64,000 nt of DNA from Streptomyces sp. 3214.6 (GTDB lineage: Bacteria; Actinomycetota; Actinomycetes; Streptomycetales; Streptomycetaceae): the NCBI RefSeq assembly GCF_900129855.1, contig NZ_LT670819.1, forward strand, positions 5,084,001-5,148,000. Direction: 5' to 3'. Below, in pieces: positions 52,551 through 63,174 of this stretch. The notes beneath the pieces are model-generated. The model saw only the letters and a program-made list of their open reading frames with translations, was not told where the DNA came from and did no database searches. How positions within the stretch are numbered: the stretch's first letter is position 1; the number at the start of each line of letters is the position of its first letter. The translations under genes and the position numbers were made by a program.

Positions 52551-55414
52551 TCAGTGCGCGGCGCGGCGGGCCAGCGCCCCGCGCGAGCGGGTCACCAGCG
52601 CGGCCAGCAAGGCGGCGCCGAGGGGCACGGCCACCAAGAGGGCGGCGAGCGTCTCCCAGGGGACGACGATCGGCACGTACGGCGGGGCGTCACCGCCGCC
52701 GCCCCAGCCATTGTCGAGAGCCTCCTGGTAGAAGCGCATCTGCTCGCGCTCCTCGGTGAGCCGCAGCCCGACCGCGGGCAGGACACCGGCCGCCGAGCCG
52801 AGGACCACACCCATCGCGGCGACCACACCGCACTGGAAGCCGCTGAGCGTGCGGCGCACCCGCGGCGGGGCGCCGACCGCGGCGAGCGTCTTGAGATCGG
52901 CCTCCGCGTCGGCCTGGGCGAGACCGGTGGCGATGCCGGCCGCACCGATGGTGACCAGGCCGGCGAAGACGGTCAGCGCGAGCAGGACGAGCCCGTTCTC
53001 GTCGACCCAGCCCTGCTCCACGGTCAGCTCGACGTTGCTGCCGAGCTTGGCGATCTCGGCGTCGAGCTTCTGCCGCTCCTCCGTGCTGGGCATCCGGTCG
53101 GTGCTGAAGAAGGCGCCGAGGGGGACGGTGGTCAGCCCGGCGGCCTTGGCGGCGGCGGGGCTGAGCACGCTCTGCAGTCCGTAGGCGTCGGGCGAGCCGG
53201 CCACCTGGTAGGCGGGGAAGGACTTCAGCTCGCCCGGGACCGGCTTGTTCTGCTCGGCGGCGCGGTCGGCGGCCTTCAGGTCGGTGATCAGCTTGATGCC
53301 GACGGTGCCGTTCCTGTCGACCTGGGGCTTGTGGAAGCTGAGGAGCTTTCCGTGGGCGAGGGCCTTGGCCGCGCCCGGGTCGTCGATGCCGAGGACCTTC
53401 AGGAGCGGGGCGTCGGCGATGAGGAGACCGCCCTCGACGTAGACGCCGTTGCCGTCGCGCGAGAGGCAGCGCCAGTCCTTGGCGAGCGCGCGCCGCTGCT
53501 CCTTGGTGTACTTCTGCGCCGGGTCGGAGCCGTCGGGGGTGCTGACCCACAGCGGGCACTCGTTGGCCGGCGGGGTGACGACCTCGAAGCGGCCACAGCC
53601 CTCGCCCTCGCCATACGGGGCGCAGCCGGGCTTGCCGACGGCGATCCGGAACACGTCGGCGCGGACGTCGACGGGCAGCGTCCGCTGCACGGCGTCGCGG
53701 ACCTCGGGGACGTCCCGGCCGCCCTCCTCGGTGACGAGCGCGGCGACGGCCCCGTGCGGCAGGCTGGCCCGGTACTCGGCCAGACTCTGGGCGTCGCTGC
53801 TCGCGGCGTACGTCGAGACGGCGACGGTGCCCGCGACGGCAGCCAGGACGGCGGCGACAGCGGGTGCCGTACGGCCCCGGTTGCGGACGGCGTCCCGCAG
53901 GGCGAGGCGCGGCGAGAGCGGCAGCCAGCGGCCGGCCCGGCCGAACAGGCCGACCAGGGCGGGCGTCATGGCGACCACACCCAGCTCGGCGATGGCCGAG
54001 CCACCCGCGACCAGGACGAACTGGTCGGAGACGACCGAGCCGTACAGGGCGATGGCCGCGCCGAGCAGGACGGCGCCGAGGCCGATCAGCGGCAGCACGC
54101 GGTTGCTGCGGCGCACGCCGCGACGGCCGGTGAGGGAGGCCAGGACGGTCTGCCGGGAGGCGGTGACGGCCGGGACGATCGCGGAGAGCAGGCCGGTGAG
54201 GACGGCGAGCGCGGCGATGGCGAGCAGTTCCAGCGGCTTTACGGTGAAGCCGCCGAACCGCTGCCCCATGTAGTCCTCGATGAGCGGCCGGAGGGCGAAG
54301 GTCAGGATCAGGGCGAGGACCGTGCCGACCAGGGCCGCCGCGACGCCGATGACGAGGCCGCCGCTCAGCATGATGGCCCGGATGTGGCTACGGGCACCGC
54401 CGTTGGCGCCGACGAGGCCCAGCTGGCGGCGGGAACGACGGGCACCGACGGCGAAGGCGGGACCGGCGAGCAGGCAGATCTCCAGCATCGCCAGGCCGAC
54501 GACCGTGCCCACGGCGGCGAGCGCGGCGGCGTCGGCGGCCCCGCTGCTCTCGTAGTTGGCCCAGCCTTCCTTCTGGTAGAGCGGCACCTCGGAGTCGGCG
54601 GGCGGGTCGAGGGCCACGGCGCGCGAGGTGACCAGGACACCCTTGGCGTTGATCGCCTGGACCGTGTTCCACGTGAAACCACCGGACTTCTTCACCAGGT
54701 AGGTGGTGGAGACGTCGGGCTTCGGCAGTCCGGCCTTCTCGACCGCCTTGGCGTACGGCGCGAGGAAGGCCCCCGGCAGGGCGTTTACCTGCTGTGCCGT
54801 GAGGTCGTTGGGCAGCTCGTACGAGCCGCTGATCACATAGGTGCGGTCGAAGCCGCGGGCGGTGAGGGTGGAGCCGACGGACAGCCCGCTGCTCTCCAGG
54901 AACCGGGTGGTCGCGGCGATCTCGTCGTTCTTCTCGGGGAAGCGGCCCTCCTGCAGCCGCATGATGCCCCGGGCGACGGGATCGGCGGCGGCCAGCTCAC
55001 GGACCTCGGCCTGGAGCAGACCGTGCCTGGTGGTCAGCTTGGCGCTGCCCCCGCTGTCGGTCAGCACCGTCGAACCGGCCGGGATGGTCTTGGTGACATC
55101 GGTCGGGCCGTCGGGCCAGGATTTGCCCGGCGAGTCGTAGTCCCCGGCCGGGGTGTGCTGCTCGCCGCTGGGGTCCTGCAGGATGGCCACGCCGCCTGTC
55201 CGGGCGTCGGAGAAGCGAGCGTCGGCGGCACCCAGGGTGCGCTCCATCTGCTGCGCGGGGGTGAGTTCGGCGCTGCGCACGGTCAGCTCCAGGGCGCTCA
55301 CGCCCAGGATCGGCAGCGCGATCATGGCGAGGACGAGGAAGCTGCGGCCCTTGGAGCGCCAGGCGTCACGGCGGGCGATGCGGACCGCGGCCCGCCAGGA
55401 GTGGAACCAGGTCG

Positions 55415-55418
<4 letters not shown>
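52551..55418 (-). CDS. FtsX-like ABC transporter permease (MacB type, large)
   Basis: 955 residues with about ten helices: one after the N-terminal RARRDAWRSKGRSFLVLAMIALPI, an extracellular domain, a first FtsX block (three helices, about 310-440), a central pair, a second extracellular domain (about 560-770) with several cysteines, and a final FtsX block. Such permeases move antibiotics, lipids or act mechanically rather than as classic pumps. Its start overlaps the ATPase stop (ATGA). Confidence 0.92.
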
Positions 55419-56152
<734 letters not shown>

Positions 56153-56362
56153 GGTTCCCCCTCGGGCGTACGCCGACGAACGGCCGGACGTCGGTGCGAT
56201 GGACGGTCGTCGGCGGCGCCGTGCGTACGTATGGGTCTGGTCGGGTGGTTCGGAGTCTTCGGGTGGTACGGGTGGATCCGGTGGGTCGGGTGGAGCCGGT
56301 GGACTCGGTCGGCCCTGTGGATCCGGTCGTTCGGGTGCTCAGGGCCGGTCGAAGGGCGGACA

Positions 56363-57019
56363 TCACGGGCGGTGGCGTGCGGCCTCCTCTGCCCCGGCCC
56401 CCGCCCGCGCCCCCATCCCCGTCGCTCCCGCTGCCGCCCCCGGCGAGGCCGGCTCCGGCCCCGCCGCCGGGGCGGTCGACGAGAGACGGATCAGCCGGGA
56501 CTCGCAGTGGTCGAGCCAGCGCGCCTCGGCCTCGGTCTGGAAGATCAGCTGCTCCAGGACGAGGAGCCAGGCGATGTCGTCCCGCTCCCGGACCCCGTTC
56601 TTCTCCACGGCGGTGAGGGCCTGCGCCTTCAGCCGGGTGTAGTCCTGCATGGCCTTCACGGTGTGCCGGCGCTGGGACTGGATGACGTCACGGATGTCGA
56701 CCCCGGGCGCCCCGACGGCCATGGCCAGCTTGATGGCCAGCTCGTCACGGGCCGGGCTGGTGCGGTCAACGGGGTTCTCGAACCAACTGCGCAGTTCGAC
56801 GCGACCGCTGTCGGTGATCGCGTAGAGCGGGTGGCCGGCCTTGTCCTCGCCGTCCTGCACGACCATGCCGTCGCGTTCGAGCCGGCTGAGCGTCGTGTAG
56901 ACCTGCCCCACGTTGAGCGGCCAGGTGGAGCCGGTGCGGGACTCGAACTCCGTACGGAGCTGTGAGCCGTAGCGCGGGCCGCGTTCGAGGAGGGCGAGAA
57001 GCCCGTGGCGGATTGACAT
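56363..57019 (-). CDS. PadR-family transcriptional regulator
   Basis: 218 residues from ATG 57019: MSIRHGLLALLERGPRYGSQLRTEFE, winged helix with NVGQVYTTLSRLERDGMV, and the C-terminal Vir_act_alpha_C helix domain. An Ala/Gly/Pro tail follows. The start codon lies inside a perfect palindrome, so it is probably autorepressed from a near-leaderless transcript. The likely target is the downstream ABC transporter operon. Confidence 0.93.
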   Translation of the reverse strand: MSIRHGLLALLERGPRYGSQLRTEFESRTGSTWPLNVGQVYTTLSRLERDGMVVQDGEDKAGHPLYAITDSGRVELRSWFENPVDRTSPARDELAIKLAMAVGAPGVDIRDVIQSQRRHTVKAMQDYTRLKAQALTAVEKNGVRERDDIAWLLVLEQLIFQTEAEARWLDHCESRLIRLSSTAPAAGPEPASPGAAAGATGMGARAGAGAEEAARHRP

Positions 57020-57040
57020 ACCGAGTATGTATACCGAGTA
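57016..57040. promoter_or_regulatory. PadR operator overlapping the padR start codon
   Basis: ACATAC-CGA-GTATGT (57016-57030) is a perfect palindrome covering the ATG. ATACCGAGTA recurs at 57018-57027 and 57031-57040. TATACAT just upstream can serve as a -10 for a leaderless message. Confidence 0.78.
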
Positions 57041-57115
57041 AGTCCGCGTGGACAAGCGTCCTGAGGCGGACGCCGGAGGTCCTACTCAAGGGGGACCCAG
57101 GCCGTCGCGAGCCGC

Positions 57116-57862
57116 TCAGCGGCGGCGCATCCGCACCCCGAGGAAGCCGATGCCGAGGCCCACCAGAGCCAGCCCCACGCCCAGTGTGAGCACGGGAATC
57201 CGCCGGTCGGAGAGGTCGAGGGGGGCCTTGGTGCCGGTCCGGTGAGCGGCCGCCGGCAGCTCCGCGGGCGAGCTCTCGGCGGCCGGGGCGTCCGTCTCGG
57301 GTACCGCCTCGCCCCCCTCGTCCGACTCCTCGGCGGGCTCCTCCTCTGTTGCCGTTTTGGTACGAGCGGGCTTCACCGGGCTCGTGGAGGACGGCGAGCC
57401 GGAGGGGTCGGCCGGTCGGCCGGGCCGCTCCCGGCCCTCCCCCGCCGGCCGCCCCGCGAGGGAGGCGGAGTCGCTGGGCGCGGGCGCGTCGGGCGGCCCC
57501 GACGGCTCGGGGGCCGCCGGACGGGCGGCTCCGGAGGAAGGCGACGCCGACGGGGCGGACGGGCGATCGGGCGGGGTGGGTGCGGCGGTCGTGGCCGCGG
57601 AACCGTTCGGAGCGGAACCGTTCGGAGCGGGGGCGTGAGCGGGCGGTGCGGGGGAGGCCGTCGCCGTGGCCGGGCGCGAGGGGGCCGGCGGGCGCGGGAC
57701 GGACGGGATGGTGGGCGGCCCGGAGGGGTGCCTCACGGCGGCGGCCTCCGGCCCGAAGGCGCCCGCGCTCCGCACGGCGTGGGGCGCGCCCTCGCCCTCG
57801 TGCGCATCGAGGCCCAAGGAGTCCTCAACCCGCAGCAGGATGCTTGATGCGCGCCACTGCAT
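57116..57862 (-). CDS. Pro/Ala/Ser-rich membrane-anchored hypothetical protein
   Basis: 248 residues. Residues about 45-210 are low-complexity Pro/Ala/Ser/Gly/Glu; the end is RRIPVLTLGVGLALVGLGIGFLGVRMRRR, a single membrane helix with a positive stop. There is no clear N-terminal signal. It may be a surface or anchoring protein whose N-terminus was lost or whose true start differs. Low complexity makes the call less certain. Confidence 0.55.
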   Translation of the reverse strand: MQWRASSILLRVEDSLGLDAHEGEGAPHAVRSAGAFGPEAAAVRHPSGPPTIPSVPRPPAPSRPATATASPAPPAHAPAPNGSAPNGSAATTAAPTPPDRPSAPSASPSSGAARPAAPEPSGPPDAPAPSDSASLAGRPAGEGRERPGRPADPSGSPSSTSPVKPARTKTATEEEPAEESDEGGEAVPETDAPAAESSPAELPAAAHRTGTKAPLDLSDRRIPVLTLGVGLALVGLGIGFLGVRMRRR

Positions 57863-58458
57863 CCGAAAGCCGCCATGTGTTCAGTCGCGACGGCCTCACT
57901 CGGCTGCCGTTCGAGTCGGAGCCACTCGCGGTCTCTGGCAGCCAACCGGAGGCCCTGATCTCCCCCATCCCTGCGTCGTGCCCATAGCGTGCCCTTCAGA
58001 GCGGACAACCACGGTCAACAACGGTGCAACCAGTCCCTCACACCTGCCGCCTGACAACGAATTTGCCCAGGTCAGAGGCCCTACCTCTACGCAAGCGCCG
58101 TCGCTTCCCAAGCTGAGGGCTCGCACCGTCGTCACGGGCCGGCCGTCGCGGCTTGCTCTGCTCGACGCACCGATAGCGTGGCTGAGGCAGGTAGGGGTGC
58201 AGCGAGCACACGCGTGCGTGGTCGGTCGGCGCATCCGCCGTCATGGCTGACTTTCGTCGGCTGAGGTTCAGACGGGGGCGCATCGAGGGTGCCGGCCGTC
58301 AGTCGACTGCGGCAAAGCTGGGCCGTCCCTGGGCCGTCCGAGGCCGGTCAACAGTGGCCAATGACGACCAACGACGACCACCAGGCGCAAGATTCCACCG
58401 CCCTTGACCAGCAAAAGCCCAGCTCACCAAGATCTCCGGCAAGCCCCAGGGCAAGAAG
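57863..58458. other. Non-coding stretch of the tRNA-Arg island
   Basis: About 600 bp, less G+C-rich than surrounding DNA. No frame carries recognisable family sequence; several short frames on both strands look random. It may be decayed element DNA. Nothing specific was identified. Confidence 0.55.
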
Positions 58459-58854
58459 TCACCTTAGGTTGCATCCCTCAGCGGGCAAGTTGTGCCACTC
58501 GTGACCGCACCCATCGGCACAATGCAGCGTCCGCCTGCGGGTGTCCGCGATGCTGAAGAGGGCAACGAGCAAGCGGAAGGACTTGGTGAGTTCATAGGCC
58601 GGAAGCCCTGCCATCCCGAAGCGCCACTTCGTGAGCATCACCGCAGGCGTGTGAGTGGGACGAATACCAGAACGCGCAATGCTCTCCGGCACATCGTCCT
58701 CGCAGGCGCGGGCCTGCCCGCAGAACAGCACCAGTGCGTGCAAGACCTTGCGTCGGTCATCCTCCGAGAGGCCCTCGAACCACTCGACCCCCTCGGCCAC
58801 CGGTCTGAGCCCCTGCGCGAGTTCGTTCAGGACCACCTCGTGCGCGTACAACAC
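58459..58854 (-). CDS. DUF5958 family protein
   Basis: 131 residues. Family features: LNELAQGLRPVAEGVEWFEGL, ARACEDDVPESIARSGIRPTHTPAVML, FRLLVALFSIADTRRR and the Cys/His end CADGCGHEWHNL. A small Streptomyces family of unknown function, often in mobile or variable regions. The start at 58854 is uncertain by a few residues. Confidence 0.85.
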   Translation of the reverse strand: MLYAHEVVLNELAQGLRPVAEGVEWFEGLSEDDRRKVLHALVLFCGQARACEDDVPESIARSGIRPTHTPAVMLTKWRFGMAGLPAYELTKSFRLLVALFSIADTRRRTLHCADGCGHEWHNLPAEGCNLR

Positions 58855-58899
58855 CGGCCACCTCCCCTGAGATACGAACGTCGACGATTCCCCGGCTGT

Positions 58900-59229
58900 T
58901 CAGCGCGAAGGCGTGAAGCCGACGGACTGGTCGAGGTGGAACACGGGGCCCGGAGCCGTCGGAGTCCACCCCTCATGCAGGGCGAGCCGTACCGCCATGG
59001 CGACACCGGACGGCAGTACAGGCTCGGCCTCTCGACCCATCCAGTTGCTCGGATGCGGCTGGTCGGTGGTGACCACGAGCGTCATACCTGGGGTGTCGGC
59101 ATGCTCGACCGCGAACGTGCACGGCGACCAGGCCAAGCCCTGAAGGTACGTCGGCCGGCCCCGCAGCCGCCAGCGGTAGGCCGTGCCGTCGACAACGATC
59201 CGTCGTGCCCCCTTGCGGACCAACGCCAT
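58900..59229 (-). CDS. Conserved Streptomyces hypothetical protein
   Basis: 109 residues starting MALVRKGARRIVVDGTAYRWRL. Compact beta-rich sequence with WSPCTFAVEHADTPGMTLVV and the end LDQSVGFTPSR. This protein type is frequent in Streptomyces, usually as a single gene; function unknown. Ribosome-binding GGAGGGGGAGTC precedes the ATG. Confidence 0.82.
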   Translation of the reverse strand: MALVRKGARRIVVDGTAYRWRLRGRPTYLQGLAWSPCTFAVEHADTPGMTLVVTTDQPHPSNWMGREAEPVLPSGVAMAVRLALHEGWTPTAPGPVFHLDQSVGFTPSR

Positions 59230-59441
59230 GACTCCCCCTCCAACAGCGAAGATGCTAGCGAGCCCGGCCCCACCGTCCGTCTCAGTTGCCGTCTCATACA
59301 GCGCCGTTCAAGGCCGTTCAGACCGGGCCGAAGCTGGCAGCCGCTCTCACGACCGGCCGCCCACGAACACAGGTGAACGGCCCCGTCCGCAGCCCCCATA
59401 ACCACCAACACAGTTGGAAAGCGTGTGGGCGGTGCAGAGCT

Positions 59442-59807
59442 TCAGCAGGTGTCCTGCCGCGCCGCGCCCGGTGGGGTCTGTCGGACGCCGGTGCACGCCA
59501 CCAGCGTGTTGCCGTCCTCGGCGAGGAACAGCATGAAGACCCACGATCCGTCGGCAGTCGTGATCTGGCTCAGTCGCACCGGTCGGCCGTATAGGTCGAG
59601 GCGTTGCACGGCCCGCGCCAAGCCGGAAGTCTCGATGCCTTTCCGAATGGTGTGACGGAGCCGACGCCCGTAGATCATCGCGAGTGACTTGGCTGACGTC
59701 GTGCCGTCCCAGACAACGTGAGAAGCGCCGGCGCGGAGGGCAGACAGGGCGGCCGAGGACGTCTCGTCGCCACCGCCCAGCAGCCGTTCGAGCTGTTCCC
59801 GCTCCAT
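59442..59807 (-). CDS. Hypothetical protein at the island end
   Basis: 121 residues from ATG 59807: MEREQLERLLGGGDETSSAA, then a basic-hydrophobic domain with YGRRLRHTIRKGIETSGLARAV and WVFMLFLAEDGNTLV. No family recognised. A longer in-frame start would overlap the island's arm-like repeat. Confidence 0.6.
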   Translation of the reverse strand: MEREQLERLLGGGDETSSAALSALRAGASHVVWDGTTSAKSLAMIYGRRLRHTIRKGIETSGLARAVQRLDLYGRPVRLSQITTADGSWVFMLFLAEDGNTLVACTGVRQTPPGAARQDTC

Positions 59808-59854
59808 GACCTCACCCCCCGGGTCGGGATCCTGCTGTACAGCAACGAAGTACA

Positions 59855-59903
59855 GCAACCCCAGCAACCGCCAGCAACCGCCAGCAACCGCCAGCGACCG
59901 ACA
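59855..59903. repeat. Tandem CCAGCAACCG repeats beside the right att site
   Basis: About four CCAGCAACCG-type 10-bp units, next to the arm-like sequence GTACAGCAACGAAGTACAGC at 59835-59857. Repeats of this kind next to an att core suggest integrase or excisionase arm sites. Confidence 0.65.
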
Positions 59904-59962
59904 CCGGCCCGCACGACCCTCCCCGCAGCCTGTATGACTGCCAATGACCGATCTCTGTAGAG

Positions 59963-60011
59963 CTACGGATCAGAAGGTTGCAGGTTCGAATCCTGCCGAG
60001 TGCACACAGGT
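59963..60011 (+). repeat. 49-bp att repeat, middle copy (tRNA-Arg 3' half)
   Basis: Identical to 50357-50405. Upstream of CTACGG the sequence departs from tRNA-Arg, so it is a 3'-half remnant, not a gene. It is followed by hairpin CAAAGGCCCCGGA-GAGA-TCCGGGGCCTTTG (60012-60041). Confidence 0.93.
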
Positions 60012-60041
60012 CAAAGGCCCCGGAGAGATCCGGGGCCTTTG
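60012..60041 (+). terminator. Terminator after the middle att copy
   Basis: 13-bp stem with GAGA loop, a diverged copy of the tRNA-Arg terminator. Confidence 0.85.
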
Positions 60042-60059
60042 GCGTTTTGGCGTGGTGCA

Positions 60060-60200
60060 GAGGAGAAGCGCGGCGGCCGCGATCTGGGGGTGCCGGAGGG
60101 TGCGCTGTGCTGCCTTCGGGTGGGCCTTGAGGGCCATGGGCAGCGAGTTGCACGTGTGCCGGTGTTTCCGAGGCGGGATCGTGCGGAGGCCGGCTCGGTG
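60060..60200 (-). pseudogene. Second integrase C-terminal relic
   Basis: Minus-strand reading HRAGLRTIPPRKHRHTCNSL, MALKAHPKAAQRTLRHPQIA matches the HxxR-to-Tyr region of the integrase relic at 50891 but is a separate, further decayed copy without the Tyr. It lies beside the middle att copy, so it belonged to a second element. Confidence 0.75.
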
Positions 60201-60212
60201 AGGATCAGCGGG

Positions 60213-60821
60213 TCACTGTTGTGCTGCTGTGGGGCGGCAGTCGTTCCACAGGGCGGCGAGGCGGGACGGGATCCGGGGGATGGCGGCGCATCCCTGAGGG
60301 TCGGCGGGGAAACCGTCGCTGGCGAGGTAGGTCCAATCGGCGCCGGGGCGGTCGACGAAGTACTTCATCGCGGCTCCGTCGTCCTGCAGGGCTACCTGCT
60401 CCGCCTGCGTGCTGCCGGGAGTGAGCTGGAAGCGGGTTCCGGCGTAGAGGATCCCGTCGCAACTGCCGTAGTAGAAGGTGCCCTTGACCGGGGCGATGTG
60501 GGTGAGGGGCGGTTGGGCCTGGGCGCGGTAGGCCGCCGTGACGCTCGCCTTGATGGTGGGTGATGCCGGCAGCGACCTGCAGCCGTCGGCCTTGGCCGGG
60601 GAGCCGGCGGTTGTCCGCCCGGCCGAGCCGCCCGCCGAGCCGCCCGCTGATCCGGACGTCGACGCGGACGCCGGGGCCGATACAGAGGGCGGTTGCGCTG
60701 TGGTCGGAGGGCTGCTGTGGGCAGTGGTGCTGTTCGGTGTGCAGCTCGTCAGCAGGGTCGCTGCCGCAGCGGCCGTGATCAGAGCGGCACCGCGGGACAG
60801 GAATCGGTTTCCGCGTACCAT
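60213..60821 (-). CDS. Lipoprotein, hypothetical
   Basis: 202 residues. Lipobox LLTSC (Cys 27), a Ser/Thr/Pro/Gly linker, then a domain with IKASVTAAYRAQAQ, GTFYYGSCDGILYAGTRFQL, and a final segment CAAIPRIPSRLAALWNDC. Cysteines could pair. Related proteins are frequent Streptomyces surface lipoproteins of unknown role. The ATG at 60821 has AGAGAGGATGG upstream. Confidence 0.82.
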   Translation of the reverse strand: MVRGNRFLSRGAALITAAAAATLLTSCTPNSTTAHSSPPTTAQPPSVSAPASASTSGSAGGSAGGSAGRTTAGSPAKADGCRSLPASPTIKASVTAAYRAQAQPPLTHIAPVKGTFYYGSCDGILYAGTRFQLTPGSTQAEQVALQDDGAAMKYFVDRPGADWTYLASDGFPADPQGCAAIPRIPSRLAALWNDCRPTAAQQ

Positions 60822-60986
60822 TTCGAACCATCCTCTCTGGTACGTCCAGACAGGCCCGAGATGGCGTACTTCGGATACGTTCTCCCGGTCTTGTACGTCA
60901 AGACGCTGGGCCATGCGCCGCGGTTTCACTGCCTCCGCTTCGGCTCGGGCCACTCGACGGAGGCGCCACGATTCCGACTGAGCCCT

Positions 60987-61028
60987 GTGCACACAGGTCA
61001 AGGGCCCCGGAGAGATCCGGGGCCCTTG
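60987..61028 (+). repeat. Third, partial att copy with terminator
   Basis: GTGCACACAGGT (60987-60998), the last 12 bp of the att repeat including the final tRNA bases, followed by hairpin CAAGGGCCCCGGA-GAGA-TCCGGGGCCCTTG (60999-61028). Marks the distal end of the accreted island. Confidence 0.85.
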
Positions 61029-61093
61029 GTGTTCACGAAGGGCACACCGTCGCCGGCTGGACGGGCGTCGGGATCGCGACCGTCGGGACCGCC

Positions 61094-61441
61094 GTGGCGG
61101 GGGTGGGGGTGTGTGCCGTGTTCGCCGTGCTGATCGTCGGTGGGCTCGCTGTCGTGGGCGTGAGCGCTCTGGTCACCTGGGGGCTGCATCTCACCGGGTG
61201 GGGCAAGCCGCCGGGGGTGCGGCCCCGGGCGGAGTGGGGGATGCGGGTGCGGGACCCGGGCGCTCGGGGCGGTCATCCGGGGTGTGTCGGGTGCCGGCTC
61301 GCCGGGCGCGTGCCCATGGGCGAGGGGGCGTTGTCAGTGCCTGGGCCTACCGTTGCGGGTGATGGGACAGGCATGGAAGTGCGCGGGGCTGAGGTGGTCG
61401 ACGGAGGGGCCCGTGCTGATGTGGGACGGGGGGCGTCGTAG
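61094..61441 (+). CDS. Small membrane protein, start uncertain
   Basis: 115 residues from GTG 61094: one long hydrophobic stretch (VCAVFAVLIVGGLAVVGVSA), then TWGLHLTGWGKPPGVRPRAEWG and a Cys pair HPGCVGCRLAGR. The frame is open further upstream toward the att remnant, so the native N-terminus may have been displaced by the island. The 3' end overlaps the DUF2797 gene by 80 bp. Confidence 0.5.
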   Translation: MAGVGVCAVFAVLIVGGLAVVGVSALVTWGLHLTGWGKPPGVRPRAEWGMRVRDPGARGGHPGCVGCRLAGRVPMGEGALSVPGPTVAGDGTGMEVRGAEVVDGGARADVGRGAS

Positions 61442-62237
61442 CCCGCTGTCCTGGGGGAAACGGGTGGCCTTCGGGGTCGCGGAGGGGGGTGTACGGCGGT
61501 GTGTCGGGGCCCGTGGGCATGCGTGTCCCAGGGGAGTGGTCGTGTCGGGGCGGAGCACGGGCGGCCGGTGCGAGGAGTGCGGGCGGCTGGACCGGGCGCA
61601 CTCCGTCGCGGCGGACCGGGTCGCCGACGATCCGCGGCCGTACCGGGTGTACCTGGCCTGGTTCGGTCCGGGGCTCGTCAAGGTCGGGATCACGGGCGTG
61701 GAGCGGGGGTCGGTGCGGCTGCTGGAGCAGGGGGCGGTCTGCTTCACATGGCTCGGCGTCGGACCGTTGATGGCCGCCCGGCGCACCGAGGAGCTGCTGC
61801 GGGCGGCGCTGCGGGTGCCCGACCGGATTCCGTACGCGCAGAAGCGGGCGGTGCGTGCCGCGCTGCCCGACACGGAGGAGGAACGGGCGCGTGAGATAAG
61901 GGAGGTGTACGAGCAGGCAGTGGAACTGGGTGGCTGGCCCGAGTCGTTGGAACGTGCGCTGTGCCAACCCGTGGATCATGTGCGGGCGTTCGGGCTTGTC
62001 GAGGCACCGGCCGCTCTCGGCGAGGTGAGCGAGCTCGTCGCCGGGGGCTCGGTGAGCGGGGAGCTGGTGGCGGCCGCCGGGCCCGATCTGCACCTGGCCG
62101 CCCCGGGCGGGGTGGTCGTCCTCGACACGCGGTTGCTGCGGGGGTGGGAGCTGGTTCCGGTGGGGAGCGGTGAAGTCGCCTTTCCCGTACGTCACTTCGA
62201 CGTCGGCATGGGGCACCTTCAGGACGGACTGTTCTGA
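61362..62237 (+). CDS. DUF2797 family protein
   Basis: 291 residues from ATG 61362 (MGQAWKCAGLRW). Cysteines in CVGARGHACP and RCEECGRLD suggest a zinc ribbon. The GIY-YIG-like segment YRVYLAWFGPGLVKVGITG and RLLEQGAVCFTWLG follows, then RTEELLRAAL. Function unknown; the fold hints at a nuclease-like core. Immediately upstream of the two-component genes. Confidence 0.88.
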   Translation: MGQAWKCAGLRWSTEGPVLMWDGGRRSPLSWGKRVAFGVAEGGVRRCVGARGHACPRGVVVSGRSTGGRCEECGRLDRAHSVAADRVADDPRPYRVYLAWFGPGLVKVGITGVERGSVRLLEQGAVCFTWLGVGPLMAARRTEELLRAALRVPDRIPYAQKRAVRAALPDTEEERAREIREVYEQAVELGGWPESLERALCQPVDHVRAFGLVEAPAALGEVSELVAGGSVSGELVAAAGPDLHLAAPGGVVVLDTRLLRGWELVPVGSGEVAFPVRHFDVGMGHLQDGLF

Positions 62238-62433
62238 GGGCGCGCGGGGGTGCCGGCCCGCGGGGTGCGGAAGACCGTGGGGCCGGAGGGCGTGCCGTCC
62301 CTTCGGTGTGAGGGCCGGGTCGGGGTGGGGCGTGCGGCTCCCAGGTGTTGCCTGAGAGGTCCCTGTGCGTTTCTCAGTGAAATCACAGACAAGTGAAAGA
62401 GTGCTCTCAGGGGGCCCCGACAAGGTGTCCACC

Positions 62434-63174
62434 ATGACCACGACCTCGCCCCAGGGGCGCACCGAACTGCTGAGGCCGGACGGGAGCCCCGTCCGAGTGC
62501 TTGTGGTGGACGACGAGATGTCGATCACCGAGCTGCTGTCCATGGCCCTGCGCTATGAGGGATGGCAGATCCGGAGCGCCGGTGACGGCACGGGCGCGAT
62601 CCAGACCGCCCGTGAGTTCCGGCCCGACGCCGTCGTCCTGGACATGATGCTGCCGGACATGGACGGGCTGACGGTCCTGGGGCGACTGCGGCGTGACCTG
62701 CCGGACGTTCCGGTGCTGTTCCTCACGGCCAAGGACGCCGTCGAGGACCGTATCGCCGGGCTCACCGCCGGCGGTGACGACTACGTCACCAAGCCGTTCA
62801 GCCTGGAAGAGGTCGTGGCCCGGCTGCGGGGGCTGATCCGCCGTTCCGGCGCCGCCGACCGGCGCTCCGAGGCCGTGCTCGTCGTCGGGGACCTCACCCT
62901 CGACGAGGACAGCCACGAGGTCTCGCGGGCCGGGGACAACATCCATCTGACCGCCACCGAGTTCGAGCTGCTGCGCTACCTGATGCGCAACCCGCGGCGC
63001 GTGCTCAGCAAGGCGCAGATACTCGACCGCGTGTGGTCGTACGACTTCGGCGGCCAGGCCAACGTCGTCGAGCTGTACATCTCCTATCTGCGGCGCAAGA
63101 TAGACGCGGGGCGGGAGCCGATGATCCACACCCGGCGTGGCGCCGGGTACCTGATCAAGCCCGCTGTGTCATGA
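62434..63174 (+). CDS. OmpR-family response regulator
   Basis: 246 residues. Receiver domain with VDDE (about 25-28), phosphorylated D70 in VVLDMMLPD, LTAKD and the Lys in YVTKPF. C-terminal winged helix with LTATEFELLRYLMRNPRRVLSK and VVELYISYLRRKID. The ATG at 62434 was preferred; an earlier in-frame start at 62365 precedes unconserved sequence. Stop overlaps the kinase start (ATGA). Confidence 0.95.
   Translation: MTTTSPQGRTELLRPDGSPVRVLVVDDEMSITELLSMALRYEGWQIRSAGDGTGAIQTAREFRPDAVVLDMMLPDMDGLTVLGRLRRDLPDVPVLFLTAKDAVEDRIAGLTAGGDDYVTKPFSLEEVVARLRGLIRRSGAADRRSEAVLVVGDLTLDEDSHEVSRAGDNIHLTATEFELLRYLMRNPRRVLSKAQILDRVWSYDFGGQANVVELYISYLRRKIDAGREPMIHTRRGAGYLIKPAVS

Noticed and set aside
59963..60003. 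A second functional tRNA-Arg
   Set aside because: Only the 3' half is present; the acceptor 5' strand and D arm are missing.
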